The notes under the pieces are model-generated. The model was given only the letters and a program-made list of their open reading frames with translations, ran no database searches and had not been told where the DNA came from. Source: Lentisphaeraceae bacterium (lineage in GTDB: Bacteria; Verrucomicrobiota; Lentisphaeria; Lentisphaerales; Lentisphaeraceae). From it: a DNA stretch of 55,141 nucleotides. Shown piece after piece: positions 10,175 to 19,022 of the stretch. The stretch is from contig JAJPOQ010000075.1 in the NCBI GenBank assembly GCA_021232515.1, forward strand, positions 1-55,141, read 5' to 3'. The position numbers and the translations under genes were made by a program. Within the stretch, counting starts at the first letter, position 1; the number at the start of each line of letters is the position of its first letter.

Positions 10175-10194
10175 GGACTTGCCAAGGCGAGTCC
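10175..10194 (+). terminator. Hairpin after small gene
   Basis: GGACTTGCC and GGCGAGTCC pair (one G-U). There is no T-run after it, so it may be a weak or factor-dependent terminator, or an mRNA-stabilising hairpin. Confidence 0.4.
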
Positions 10195-10331
10195 GTACGC
10201 TTCACACCCTGGCGTATCAAATATGCCATCTTATTTACCAGATCTGCCATTCACTCTATAGATTATCGACCTTATCTTACACACAATTAAACTAGCAAAT
10301 AAGCTATCTCAACTAAAAATAAGTGTGATGT

Positions 10332-11891
10332 ATGAAAAAAGTTGTCGTATTATCTTTATTGTTCCTGTCTTGCTTAAACCTTAAAGCCGAGCAAAAACTA
10401 AACTTCCTGTTCTTCCTAGTCGATGACTTAGGCAAAATGGATATAGGTATCGAAGGTAGTAGTTTTTATGAAACACCCCATATCGATGCATTAGCAAAAA
10501 GCGGCATGCGCTTTCAAAATGGTTACGCTGCCTGCCAAGTCTGTTCTCCATCTAGAGCAGCAATCATGTTAGGTACTTACCCTGCAAGAAACAAAATAAC
10601 TGACTGGATCGGCGCCAAAACAAGTACTAACTGGAAACGAAATGACAAAGTCTTACCATCTGAGTACATCCATGCTCTACCGAAAGAAGATACGACTTTA
10701 GCTGAAGCCATGCAGGAAGGTGGATACAAGACATTTTTCGCCGGCAAGTGGCATATGGGTGGTGAAAGCAACTTCCCTGAAGATCACGGCTTCGACATAA
10801 ACATCGGTGGTCATCATCGTGGATCTCCTCCTGGGGGTTTTTTCTCTCCTTATACAAATCCTAAGATGAAAAGTGGCCCAAAAGGCGAGTCTCTTACGCT
10901 TAGACTGGCAAATGACACTGCCAACTTTATCGAGAGTCAAAAAGGTAAAGAACAACCATTTTTTGCGTATCTTTCGTTTTATGCCGTTCATGGCCCAATT
11001 CAAACAACTGAAGAACTTTGGAAAAAATACCAAAAGAAAGCTGTCGCAAAAGGTTTGGCTGAAAAACGCTTTATTTTTGATAGAACTAAAGCTGTTCGTC
11101 AAGTTCAGGATAACCCCGTTTATGCTGGTATGATGGAAACTTTGGACGATGCCATAGGTGTAGTCATGGCAAAACTAAAAGAAACAGGTCAAGATAAAAA
11201 TACGGTTGTTATCTTTACTGGTGATAACGGTGGTGTCTCTTCTGGTGATGCATTCTCGACTTCTTCTCTTCCATTTCGCGGAGGCAAAGGACGTCAATGG
11301 GAAGGCGGCATACGTGAGCCTTACTACATTTACGTACCGGGTCTCACAAAAGAAGGTTCTATCACTGAAGTCCCTGCTACTGGAACAGACTTCTACCCTA
11401 CTATTCTTGAACTTGCCGGCTTAAAATTGAAGCCAAATCAGCATCAAGATGGAGTTAGTTTAGTCCCACTCTTCAAAGGCGAAAACATTTCAAAAAGAGA
11501 TCTTTTCTGGCACTACCCACACTATGGTAATCAAGGTGGCGAGCCTTCAAGTATTATTCGTTCCGGTAACTGGAAGCTGATTCACTACTATGAAGATGGT
11601 AGAGACGAACTGTACAACCTTTCAAGTGACATAGGAGAACAAACTGACGTTCTCAAGCAAAATCCAGAGATGGCGAAGCAACTACGCCAAAAGCTTAACA
11701 GTTGGTTAAAAGAAACTGACGCACGCATCCCTCAACAAGATTCTCGCTTTAACGCCAAGCTAAAAGAGAAACAGCTTAAAGACGCTTCGACAAAGCACAT
11801 GAATAATCTTGAGAAACGACATGCTAACTACCTAAAGCCAGACTATAAGCCAAATAAAACATGGTGGGATAGTAAGATTCCAAAGGATTGA
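10332..11891 (+). CDS. Exported S1-family sulfatase (S1_16-like)
   Basis: 519 residues with a signal peptide (residues 1 to about 19). The metal-binding V-D-D-L-G follows, and the formylglycine site C71-S-P-S-R is present. K-W-H-M-G and T-G-D-N-G-G carry further active-site residues. The C-terminal subdomain has F-W-H-Y-P-H-Y-G-N-Q-G-G and E-D-G-R-D-E-L-Y-N-L, as in S1_16-like sulfatases, which are often linked to carbohydrate sulfates. It would hydrolyse sulfate esters in the periplasm or outside the cell after Cys71 is converted to formylglycine; the substrate is inferred only by class. It resembles the sulfatase at 44772 more than its immediate neighbours. GTGTG lies just before the start codon. 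A strong terminator follows at 11916. Confidence 0.92.
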   Translation: MKKVVVLSLLFLSCLNLKAEQKLNFLFFLVDDLGKMDIGIEGSSFYETPHIDALAKSGMRFQNGYAACQVCSPSRAAIMLGTYPARNKITDWIGAKTSTNWKRNDKVLPSEYIHALPKEDTTLAEAMQEGGYKTFFAGKWHMGGESNFPEDHGFDINIGGHHRGSPPGGFFSPYTNPKMKSGPKGESLTLRLANDTANFIESQKGKEQPFFAYLSFYAVHGPIQTTEELWKKYQKKAVAKGLAEKRFIFDRTKAVRQVQDNPVYAGMMETLDDAIGVVMAKLKETGQDKNTVVIFTGDNGGVSSGDAFSTSSLPFRGGKGRQWEGGIREPYYIYVPGLTKEGSITEVPATGTDFYPTILELAGLKLKPNQHQDGVSLVPLFKGENISKRDLFWHYPHYGNQGGEPSSIIRSGNWKLIHYYEDGRDELYNLSSDIGEQTDVLKQNPEMAKQLRQKLNSWLKETDARIPQQDSRFNAKLKEKQLKDASTKHMNNLEKRHANYLKPDYKPNKTWWDSKIPKD

Positions 11892-11915
11892 TACAACCTC
11901 CTTTATAATTTTTTG

Positions 11916-11952
11916 AAACCGGCACGGAATTGATTTCGTGCCGGTTTTTTTG
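11916..11952 (+). terminator. Rho-independent terminator
   Basis: A 15-bp stem (AAACCGGCACGGAAT paired with ATTTCGTGCCGGTTT, one G-U) is followed directly by a T-run. It ends the preceding sulfatase transcript. Confidence 0.93.
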
Positions 11953-12081
11953 TACAAAACTACAAGAATCTCACGATAATTTCACAGTATAAAACAAAGT
12001 TATTTCTTTTATGATTTTTATCGTCATAGTGCTCTCTTAAGCAGAGTAGTTGCTCAATATAATTAACTACTGGAAATACAA

Positions 12082-13569
12082 ATGAAACTATTTATCACAC
12101 TCTTTTTGATGAGCTGCAGCTTCTCCTTTGCGGCAGAAAAACCAAACTTCATAGTTTTCTTGATCGACGATATGGGAGTCATGGATACTTCAGTCCCTTT
12201 CTTAACTGACAAATCCGGAAAAGTTGTAACACATGAGCTCAACAAGTTTTACAGAACTCCTGCCATGGAAGCTCTAGCAGCTAGTGGAGTAAGGTTTTCA
12301 ACATTTTATGCAAATAGCGTTTGCTCTCCAACAAGAGCTTCTATTATGCTAGGCCAAACTGCTGCAAGGCACAAAACGACTCAGTGGATCAAACCAGAAT
12401 CAAATAACCGCGGTCCTTTTGGTCCAGAAAAATGGAACTGGGAAGGCTTAACAAAAAAAGATATAACACTTCCAGTTGTTATGAAAGAAGCTGGTTATAA
12501 AACCATCTTCTGCGGAAAAGCTCACTTTGGCCCAAAAGGCTACGATGGAGAACACCCTGACAGACTCGGTTTTGATGTAAATATCGCTGGTTGTGCAAAC
12601 GGCCAACCGGGAAGTTACTACGGAAAATTAAACTTTGGCAATGGTATAGCAAAGCGCCAAAAAAGAGCCGTCCCAGGTCTTGAAAAGTACCATGGCAAAG
12701 ACATCTACCTAACAGAAGCTTTGACTCTTGAAGTTAACAAAGAGATATCAAAGGCAGTTGAAGCAAAAAAACCTTTTTTCACTTACATGAGTCACTATGC
12801 CGTTCACTCGCCTTTCGAACCCGATTCACGTTTTGTCGATAACTACAAAAACTCTAAAAAAGATAAAAGAGCAAAAATTTTCGCTTCAATGATTGAGGGA
12901 ATCGATAAATCTCTTAGCGATATGAGAAAGCACCTTGTTTCTCTTGGAGTAGCAGAAAATACTTTCATCATTTTTCTTGGTGACAATGGCAGTGATGCAC
13001 CTCTTGGTCCAATACACGACATTGCCTGTTCTGCTCCACTAAGAGGTAAGAAGGGTACTCACTACGAAGGTGGTATGCATGTGCCATTTATCGCGTCATG
13101 GGCGAAAGCATCTAGCAGCTCAGCTATTCAAAAGCAGTTCCCTATTAAGCAAGGAGTCGTCACTAAAGACTTTGCTGATGTTACAGACCTCTACCCAACC
13201 ATTCTTGAAATGGCAGGTATCTCTAAACCCAAAAATCATATTATTGATGGCCATAGTCTGACTTCATACTTTGCCAAACAAGAAGGTTCTCGTCCACAAA
13301 AGTTTCTCATGCACTTTCCTCACAGTCATAGAAGTAGTTACTTCACTAGTTATAGAGAAAATCATATGAAACTTGTTTATCATTATCTCCCAAAAAATGG
13401 TACACACTACGAGCTATTTAACCTTGAAAGTGATCCATACGAACAAAAGAATCTTGCAGAGACTGACCAAGAAAGTTTAAAGAGAATGTTGGCTTCGATG
13501 AAAGTCGAACTAAGTAAGTCTGAAGCACAATATCCAGTAAAAAATGGTGAAGAGCTAAAGCCTGAATAA
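12082..13569 (+). CDS. Exported S1-family sulfatase
   Basis: 495 residues with a signal peptide cleaved after about residue 18 (S-F-A-A-E). The sequence I-D-D-M-G supplies the metal site and C81-S-P-T-R the formylglycine site. G-K-A-H-F-G replaces the usual G-K-W-H. L-G-D-N-G-S is the second metal motif, and the region near residue 325 with G-K-K-G-T-H-Y-E-G-G-M is typical of the fold. The first loop is longer than usual (about ten extra residues before the active-site helix). It has its own promoter region and terminator, so is likely monocistronic. Predicted to remove sulfate from an unknown polysaccharide. Confidence 0.92.
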   Translation: MKLFITLFLMSCSFSFAAEKPNFIVFLIDDMGVMDTSVPFLTDKSGKVVTHELNKFYRTPAMEALAASGVRFSTFYANSVCSPTRASIMLGQTAARHKTTQWIKPESNNRGPFGPEKWNWEGLTKKDITLPVVMKEAGYKTIFCGKAHFGPKGYDGEHPDRLGFDVNIAGCANGQPGSYYGKLNFGNGIAKRQKRAVPGLEKYHGKDIYLTEALTLEVNKEISKAVEAKKPFFTYMSHYAVHSPFEPDSRFVDNYKNSKKDKRAKIFASMIEGIDKSLSDMRKHLVSLGVAENTFIIFLGDNGSDAPLGPIHDIACSAPLRGKKGTHYEGGMHVPFIASWAKASSSSAIQKQFPIKQGVVTKDFADVTDLYPTILEMAGISKPKNHIIDGHSLTSYFAKQEGSRPQKFLMHFPHSHRSSYFTSYRENHMKLVYHYLPKNGTHYELFNLESDPYEQKNLAETDQESLKRMLASMKVELSKSEAQYPVKNGEELKPE

Positions 13570-13578
13570 ACCTATATT

Positions 13579-13614
13579 AAGAGTCGCTTAACTTGCTTCA
13601 GCGACTCTTTTTTT
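13579..13614 (+). terminator. Rho-independent terminator
   Basis: AGAGTCGCT and AGCGACTCT form a 9-bp stem around an 11-nt loop, followed by seven T. It ends the sulfatase at 12082. Confidence 0.9.
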
Positions 13615-13662
13615 AAGTCTGACCTACCAGAATCAAAACAGCAAGTAGACTCTTGACCAAAC

Positions 13663-14511
13663 TTACTTTCTATAGAAGAATTCTACTGCTTGGGTTCCAT
13701 TTCGACCTTCAACAAGATTGAAAGGGCCAGAAAATATACCTCTTTGACTTTTCCTTTTATGAGAAGTTTTACCACTTACTTCATTTGGCTTTGCTGCCGC
13801 TTTGACAATGTTATATTTCTTTTCTGGAACAACTTTGGAGAAATCGTCAAAAAGTAAGGTCTCTTTATCTGCTTCAAAACCTTTTTCAAACGACTGTTTT
13901 ATCTCTGTAAGAGTACGAACTTTTTTCGAAATACGAAATGAATCTATAACTCCTATACTACCACTATCATTACCTTTTTTAAGGTAACTAGCTGAACGGG
14001 TTATATAGACCTGCGCGTACTTCTCGATTTTCTTAAAAGGCGAGTACTTTTGTTCGCTAGATCGAACCTCTTCACCATTAAGATATACAATGATTTTATA
14101 CGTTTCTTTCGAAATCTTCTGCCATGTTATAGCTGCGTAGTTCCACTCCGAAGACAACTTTGCCGACTTGGTTACAAAGCCAACTCTTGCATTATCATTC
14201 AAAAAACCTGTACCAATACTGTGTCTATTGCCATCCGTGAAAATACCAAAGCGCATAAATGACTCTTCAGTCTTTCGATTATTTTTGCTTTTATTATTGA
14301 TGACATTTAAAAACAAACACACTGGCCTATTGCTCGAAGCGCCTATTTCATAAACTCCTTTCTGAGGGTTTACTTCTTTAAACCAAACTTCATAAGTTCC
14401 TTGATCAAAATCTATGTTTCCCTTTGCTGGAAACGCTAGCTGACCACAAGTGAAGTTGTCATTGCAAAAAGAGCTACCCATAAGCAAAAGACTAATCAGA
14501 AATATTTTCAT
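13663..14511 (-). CDS. Secreted LamG/concanavalin-like domain protein
   Basis: 282 residues from the ATG at 14511; an upstream TTG would add six residues in front of an otherwise complete signal peptide, so the ATG is preferred. The signal peptide is residues 1 to about 16. The rest is one LamG-type jelly roll (roughly 25-215), with Y-E-V-W-F, W-N-Y-A-A-I-T-W and V-Y-L-N-G-E-E motifs, followed by a basic tail (K-T-S-H-K-R-K-S-Q-R-G). LamG domains in this lineage usually bind glycans or help fold cell-surface proteins; no catalytic residues are visible. It lies convergent to the sulfatase at 12082 and upstream, on the same strand, of nothing obvious. GTGTG occurs just upstream. Confidence 0.75.
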   Translation of the reverse strand: MKIFLISLLLMGSSFCNDNFTCGQLAFPAKGNIDFDQGTYEVWFKEVNPQKGVYEIGASSNRPVCLFLNVINNKSKNNRKTEESFMRFGIFTDGNRHSIGTGFLNDNARVGFVTKSAKLSSEWNYAAITWQKISKETYKIIVYLNGEEVRSSEQKYSPFKKIEKYAQVYITRSASYLKKGNDSGSIGVIDSFRISKKVRTLTEIKQSFEKGFEADKETLLFDDFSKVVPEKKYNIVKAAAKPNEVSGKTSHKRKSQRGIFSGPFNLVEGRNGTQAVEFFYRK

Positions 14512-14646
14512 TTTTTGAATCCCACACAATTTAAGTTCAAAAGTTCAAACAACTTTTGAGCTCTCCTGTTACAAAGGCAGATGCAAAAATATGAGCATGT
14601 AGGCAAAAGCTCCCCAGATCCAAAATAGTTTCATAAACCTAGGCAC

Positions 14647-14673
14647 AAAAAAGGCCGCAACTAGTGCGACCTT
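14647..14673 (-). terminator. Rho-independent terminator (minus strand)
   Basis: On the minus strand AAGGTCGCA pairs with the arm ending GCGGCCTT, followed by a run of T. It ends the sulfatase at 14694. Confidence 0.85.
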
Positions 14674-14693
14674 AAAATCAAATAGAGACTGTC

Positions 14694-16136
14694 TTACTTC
14701 TTTTTCTTCTTTCTCTTAGTAGGAAATTTATAATCTGCCGGTCTCTCAGTCGCAAAGCGGAACCTTTCATACTCTGCAAAAGTATGCTGGCGATTCATTT
14801 CCTTAGTCAATTCAGAAATAACTTCCGGATAACTACTCGAAATATCCTTTTCTTCACCTGGGTCTTTACTTAAATCGTAGAGTTCACACTTTGGCGTTTT
14901 ATTAGTATTTGTCTGGAAGTAAATAAGCTTCCATTTACCTTGACGAATTGCGCGTTTTCCACCCTGTTCAAAGAATTCCCAATAAAGGTTCTTGTGCTTT
15001 TTTTGATTTCCTTTACCAAGAAGAGTTGGTACCATAGATATACCGTCAGTGTCAGCTTGTTCAGCCGCACCAGTCAGTTCGCGAACTGTTGGTGAGATAT
15101 CCCAAAATGCTGATAAGTGATCCGTTACACGTCCCGGCTCAATAGTTCCCGGCCAGTAAGCTATACATGGAGTTCTTACGCCACCTTCATAAAGGTCTCT
15201 TTTACCACCGCGAAGTTCGCCGTTGGAATCGAAGCTATCGCGCTTATGTCCACCTTCCTGCATAGCGCCATTATCACTAGCAAATATAACTAAAGTCTTT
15301 TTATCGATATCGAGCTCTTTTAACTTATCTAAAACCTTACCGACGTTGTCGTCCATATAAGAGATCATCGCGGCAAAAGTCGTTTTTGGCTCTCTTTCAT
15401 ACGAGTAGTGTGGATGCTTTTTCTCAGGTAATAACTTCTCTTTCAAAATAGGGCGATACTTTGCCTTCCATTCTTCTTTTGCTCTCAAACTTGCGTGAGG
15501 AATCTGAAATGCTAAGTGAAGGAAAAATGGCTTATCTTTTTTAGACTCGATATAACTGAGTGCTCTATCCATAACGCGGTCACTACTGTAGTCGTCGCCA
15601 TCGTGAAGAGTATTACTCGGGTACTCAACCTTTTTACCGTTATCCCAAAGGTAGGTTGGAAAGTACCAGTGAGCTTGAGTATGAGAAGTAAATCCAAAGA
15701 ATTCATCGAAACCTTTAGAGTTTGGCAAAGCGCCATCATCACTGTTACAAGCTAGACCAGACTTACCGATCATCGCCGTACTGTAACCGATCTTTTGAAG
15801 AGCAGAAGGAAAAGTCATGTCGGCTGGATTCGGACGAACCTGAAGCATGCCGTTTCCTCGTAAAAAAATATTTCCCGTATGCTGCCCCATAAGCAGTGTA
15901 CTTCTTGAAGGACCACAAACTGTGCTACCTGAATAATGCTGCGTAAACTTCAAACCATCTGCTGCCATCTTATCCAGTCTTGGTGTTTGGATAACCTTCT
16001 GGCCATAACATCCTAGATCACCATAACCAAGGTCATCTGCAAGGATGTAAATAATGTTAGGCTTATCGACTTTTTCAGCCTGAAGCGAAAAGCCAGCAAA
16101 ACTCATCAGTAGAAATAACACACGATACAAACTCAT
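14694..16136 (-). CDS. Exported S1-family arylsulfatase
   Basis: 480 residues from the ATG at 16136, which has GGAGAG at 6-nt spacing and gives a clean signal peptide (to about residue 21). An upstream start would only add ten hydrophilic residues. Motifs: A-D-D-L-G-Y-G-D-L-G metal site, C74-G-P-S-R formylglycine site, G-K-S-G in place of G-K-W-H, and A-S-D-N-G second metal site. The C-terminus is a lysine-rich tail (K-R-K-K-K-K-K). The arylsulfatase A-like architecture suggests an exo-acting sulfatase. It lies downstream of a pseudopilin gene on the same strand with an 83-nt gap, so the two could share a transcript. Confidence 0.92.
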   Translation of the reverse strand: MSLYRVLFLLMSFAGFSLQAEKVDKPNIIYILADDLGYGDLGCYGQKVIQTPRLDKMAADGLKFTQHYSGSTVCGPSRSTLLMGQHTGNIFLRGNGMLQVRPNPADMTFPSALQKIGYSTAMIGKSGLACNSDDGALPNSKGFDEFFGFTSHTQAHWYFPTYLWDNGKKVEYPSNTLHDGDDYSSDRVMDRALSYIESKKDKPFFLHLAFQIPHASLRAKEEWKAKYRPILKEKLLPEKKHPHYSYEREPKTTFAAMISYMDDNVGKVLDKLKELDIDKKTLVIFASDNGAMQEGGHKRDSFDSNGELRGGKRDLYEGGVRTPCIAYWPGTIEPGRVTDHLSAFWDISPTVRELTGAAEQADTDGISMVPTLLGKGNQKKHKNLYWEFFEQGGKRAIRQGKWKLIYFQTNTNKTPKCELYDLSKDPGEEKDISSSYPEVISELTKEMNRQHTFAEYERFRFATERPADYKFPTKRKKKKK

Positions 16137-16219
16137 ATACTCTCCAAATTCATTTTTCTTTATCAAGATTGTAAGAATACGGAGTGAGAATCAATACCTT
16201 TCATGTTTTTCTAAATATC

Positions 16220-16858
16220 TTACTGAAAATTTAAAGTAAAGTTACCCGTCCACGATGTTTGAGAACGATCGTAGTAAACCCATTGCAAGTTATTATAAAA
16301 TGCTGTGTACTTTTGAGAGGTCACGTGACCGTCTAACCACAAGTGATTTAGGTTCTTGCCGTGGCGAACATCTACCCGCTGAGATTGATTGTCTTGTAGC
16401 CACTCGAAGTTCGTATCGACGGTAAATAAGACTTTAGCTGGGTGGTCAATTGTAGCAGACCTTTTGCCATGTAAAAAAGTACTCATGCCATAACTGTAAG
16501 CAAACTCCTCGGCTTCGCTGTCATAGGTAAAAGAAGGACATTGAAAGGCTTTTTTGGCATTTAGATAATAATAGTCATAAGGCACTTGGTAGTTCCCAAA
16601 CCTAGTTACATTTAGTGAACCATCCTCATAATAATCTAGCGCATCATAAGTATCCCACTGACGATAAAAAGTATCTTTATAATCACCAAGATACATCATA
16701 GTCGTTATGCCAATACTCTTCATATTATTTATACAGACAACTGTTTTGCCTTTCTCTCTAGCCTTTGACAAAGACGGTAAGAGAATTGAGGAGAGAATCC
16801 CTATTATCGCGACTACGACCAATAGTTCAATTAAAGTAAATCCACATTTTTTCATCAT
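16220..16858 (-). CDS. Pseudopilin-like protein (H-x9-DG family)
   Basis: 212 residues from ATG 16858 (an adjacent ATG at 16855 is equally possible). The N-terminus is a type IV prepilin/type II secretion pseudopilin leader: a short basic segment, then [15 protein letters not shown] and a hydrophobic helix, cleaved after G by prepilin peptidase PilD. Near the C-terminus lies R-H-G-K-N-L-N-H-L-W-L-D-G, the H-x9-DG motif of this large planctomycete/lentisphaere family. The family has hundreds of members per genome and no known function. It lies upstream of the arylsulfatase gene on the same strand. GTGTG occurs 18 nt before the start. Confidence 0.85.
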   Translation of the reverse strand: MMKKCGFTLIELLVVVAIIGILSSILLPSLSKAREKGKTVVCINNMKSIGITTMMYLGDYKDTFYRQWDTYDALDYYEDGSLNVTRFGNYQVPYDYYYLNAKKAFQCPSFTYDSEAEEFAYSYGMSTFLHGKRSATIDHPAKVLFTVDTNFEWLQDNQSQRVDVRHGKNLNHLWLDGHVTSQKYTAFYNNLQWVYYDRSQTSWTGNFTLNFQ

Positions 16859-16998
16859 ACATACCCATAGCTTATCACACGTCAATTAAAATAATTAACA
16901 TATATGATAATTTCAAGGAGATATTTTTATATTTAGAAGAAATGAAGATTAACTTTTAGATATATAAAAACTTGGCAATGAATTATTTGAGCTAAATG

Positions 16999-17036
16999 GG
17001 AAAACCCACTGAGCCTGCCTTCAGCTCAGTGAGTTT
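16999..17036 (-). terminator. Rho-independent terminator (minus strand)
   Basis: On the minus strand ACTCACTGAGC pairs with GCTCAGTGGGT around a 9-nt loop, followed by TTTT. It ends the sulfatase at 17045. Confidence 0.87.
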
Positions 17037-17044
17037 ATGAAATT

Positions 17045-18790
17045 TTAAAGCCTTCTTAGCATCATTAGACGGAAGTCCATGACTTGTTTACCTGGGATAT
17101 TCAAGGCTTTTAGAGTGAGAGTTGCAGGACCTTTATCCAATTTGATCGTGCCAATCACTTTCCTTTTAAAGTCTTTAACGTAAGACTCTCCGCGAACTAC
17201 TCTGTCTTCTTTCATACCAACAAGTGGCGGATCATGAGCTTCGGTTATTTTTGCTTCTAGTCTATTTTTTCCACAACTGACTTCAAAAGTGGAACCAACT
17301 GAATCTTCTGGGCAAGTGTAGTAGATTTCGACTTCAAACTCACCAGACTCGGCAACTTCTGCATCGAAGGTAATTTTATCATTTAGCGAAGTCCAGTTTG
17401 TAAAGAATGAACAGTTTGGCCAACGGTTTGAACGCTTAACATTTCCATGAGCTTTACCGTCTCTAGCTGGAACTTGGGTATTTACAAAATCTGGATGACA
17501 GATAACGAATGGTCGTAAGTCTTTTTTAGGAAGCTCTTTGGAAACCTGTTTCTTAAAGTCTCCGAGGATCGATAACATTTTCTTTGTTTCATTTGGAAAC
17601 TTGTCATTCACTACTTTCTGTTGACCGCGATCATTTTCTATATCAAACAAATTACCTTTATAATCTAATCTAAACTTTTGCGAACGAAGAGAGTAGCGTC
17701 CTTTCCAACCATTTAAAATGACTCGATCTACAGGCCAACCGCTTTTATCTTCTCCTGTAGCAACTCCAGAAAAATCGACTCCATCTAAGTCTAACTTACT
17801 CATAAGTGGAACACTAGACATTTTTGCTAAACTAGGAAGTAAATCCACACCTGAAGTAATTTCACGAACAATGGTTCCTTTCTTAATTTTGGCAGGCCAC
17901 TTCATCACTAAAGGAGAGCGCACTCCACCTTCATCTGTTGAACCTTTTGTTCCGGTCATGCCACCATTCCATCGTGAGCTATTTGGCCCATTATCACTAA
18001 AATATAGAATTATGGTATTATCTGCGATCTTGAGTTCATCTAGCTTTTTAAGTAAGCGACCGACATTCCAATCAATGTTTTCACACATCGCTAAAGCAGC
18101 TCTAACAAAGTCAGTTCCTTTATTCTTTGAAGCCTTATACTTCATCTTCAGTTCTTTATTCTTAAACTTGTCCCACCAGCGGTCAGGTACTTGCATCGGC
18201 GAGTGAGGAGTGTTGTAAGGAAGATAAACGAAAAATGGTTTTTCTTGATTCGCTTCTATATAGTTCATAGCTCGATCAGTTAGGTCATCTACTAGGAAAC
18301 CTTTACCTTTGACGATTTTGCCATTGTGCTCTAAAATTGGGTCAAAATAGTTTCCCCAGTGACCTGAACAAAACCCATAATACTCATCAAAACCACGTCC
18401 GTTTGGATGATACGGATACTGCATACCGCTGTGCCACTTACCAAAAGCTGCTGTATTGTAGCCAGCTTTTTTAAATGTATCGGCAATGGTTACTTCGTCA
18501 AGATCTATTCTTTCTCCACCTTCTGAAGTACTCCATATACCAGAACGAAAGCTGTATCTGCCTGTTAAAAACTCAGCGCGTGTAGGAGAACAAACAGGAG
18601 CGACATAAAAGTTTTCGAAGACAGCGCCATCTTTACCGATGGAGTCGATATGAGGAGTTTCTATATCTTTATTTCCAGTAAGACTTAAGTCTCCCCAACC
18701 TTGATCATCAGTTAAAATTACGATTACATTTGGCCTATCCGCCGCAAGGGCAATGATGGTAAGTAAGAAGAAAACAAACACGCTTTTCAT
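17045..18790 (-). CDS. Exported S1 sulfatase with C-terminal beta domain
   Basis: 581 residues, about 100 more than the other sulfatases here. Signal peptide 1 to about 17. Motifs: T-D-D-Q-G-W-G-D metal site, C67-S-P-T-R formylglycine site, F-G-K-W-H-S-G, and F-S-D-N-G-P. G-T-K-G-S-T-D-E-G-G-V-R is arylsulfatase-like. Residues about 455-581 form an extra beta-rich domain (F-D-A-E-V-A-E-S-G-E-F-E-V start) resembling carbohydrate-binding or DUF5077-type jelly rolls, so the enzyme may dock on its polysaccharide. It is divergent from the sulfatase at 19023 across a 232-nt gap that must hold both promoters. A terminator follows at 16999. Confidence 0.92.
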   Translation of the reverse strand: MKSVFVFFLLTIIALAADRPNVIVILTDDQGWGDLSLTGNKDIETPHIDSIGKDGAVFENFYVAPVCSPTRAEFLTGRYSFRSGIWSTSEGGERIDLDEVTIADTFKKAGYNTAAFGKWHSGMQYPYHPNGRGFDEYYGFCSGHWGNYFDPILEHNGKIVKGKGFLVDDLTDRAMNYIEANQEKPFFVYLPYNTPHSPMQVPDRWWDKFKNKELKMKYKASKNKGTDFVRAALAMCENIDWNVGRLLKKLDELKIADNTIILYFSDNGPNSSRWNGGMTGTKGSTDEGGVRSPLVMKWPAKIKKGTIVREITSGVDLLPSLAKMSSVPLMSKLDLDGVDFSGVATGEDKSGWPVDRVILNGWKGRYSLRSQKFRLDYKGNLFDIENDRGQQKVVNDKFPNETKKMLSILGDFKKQVSKELPKKDLRPFVICHPDFVNTQVPARDGKAHGNVKRSNRWPNCSFFTNWTSLNDKITFDAEVAESGEFEVEIYYTCPEDSVGSTFEVSCGKNRLEAKITEAHDPPLVGMKEDRVVRGESYVKDFKRKVIGTIKLDKGPATLTLKALNIPGKQVMDFRLMMLRRL

Positions 18791-19022
18791 TAAGAATCCT
18801 CAAGTAGATTATTTTATCAACCATAGCCAGACTACAGACAAGATTACTCAAAATTTATAGCGAATTCGAAGAATCTCGTATTTTTTTGCTCAAATAGGCA
18901 ATTCATCGCCCATTAATTCTTTTTCAAAAATATTCTTTAGTTTTATTGTCACCTTTAGTTATTGCTTCCGTATTTGCTCATGTGTAAAACTATTGTGTGA
19001 ATAAATTATAAAGGAATAATGA

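Noticed and set aside
10577..11102. Antisense and out-of-frame open frames inside the sulfatase at 10332
   Set aside because: They overlap a strongly conserved enzyme gene and encode no recognisable motif.
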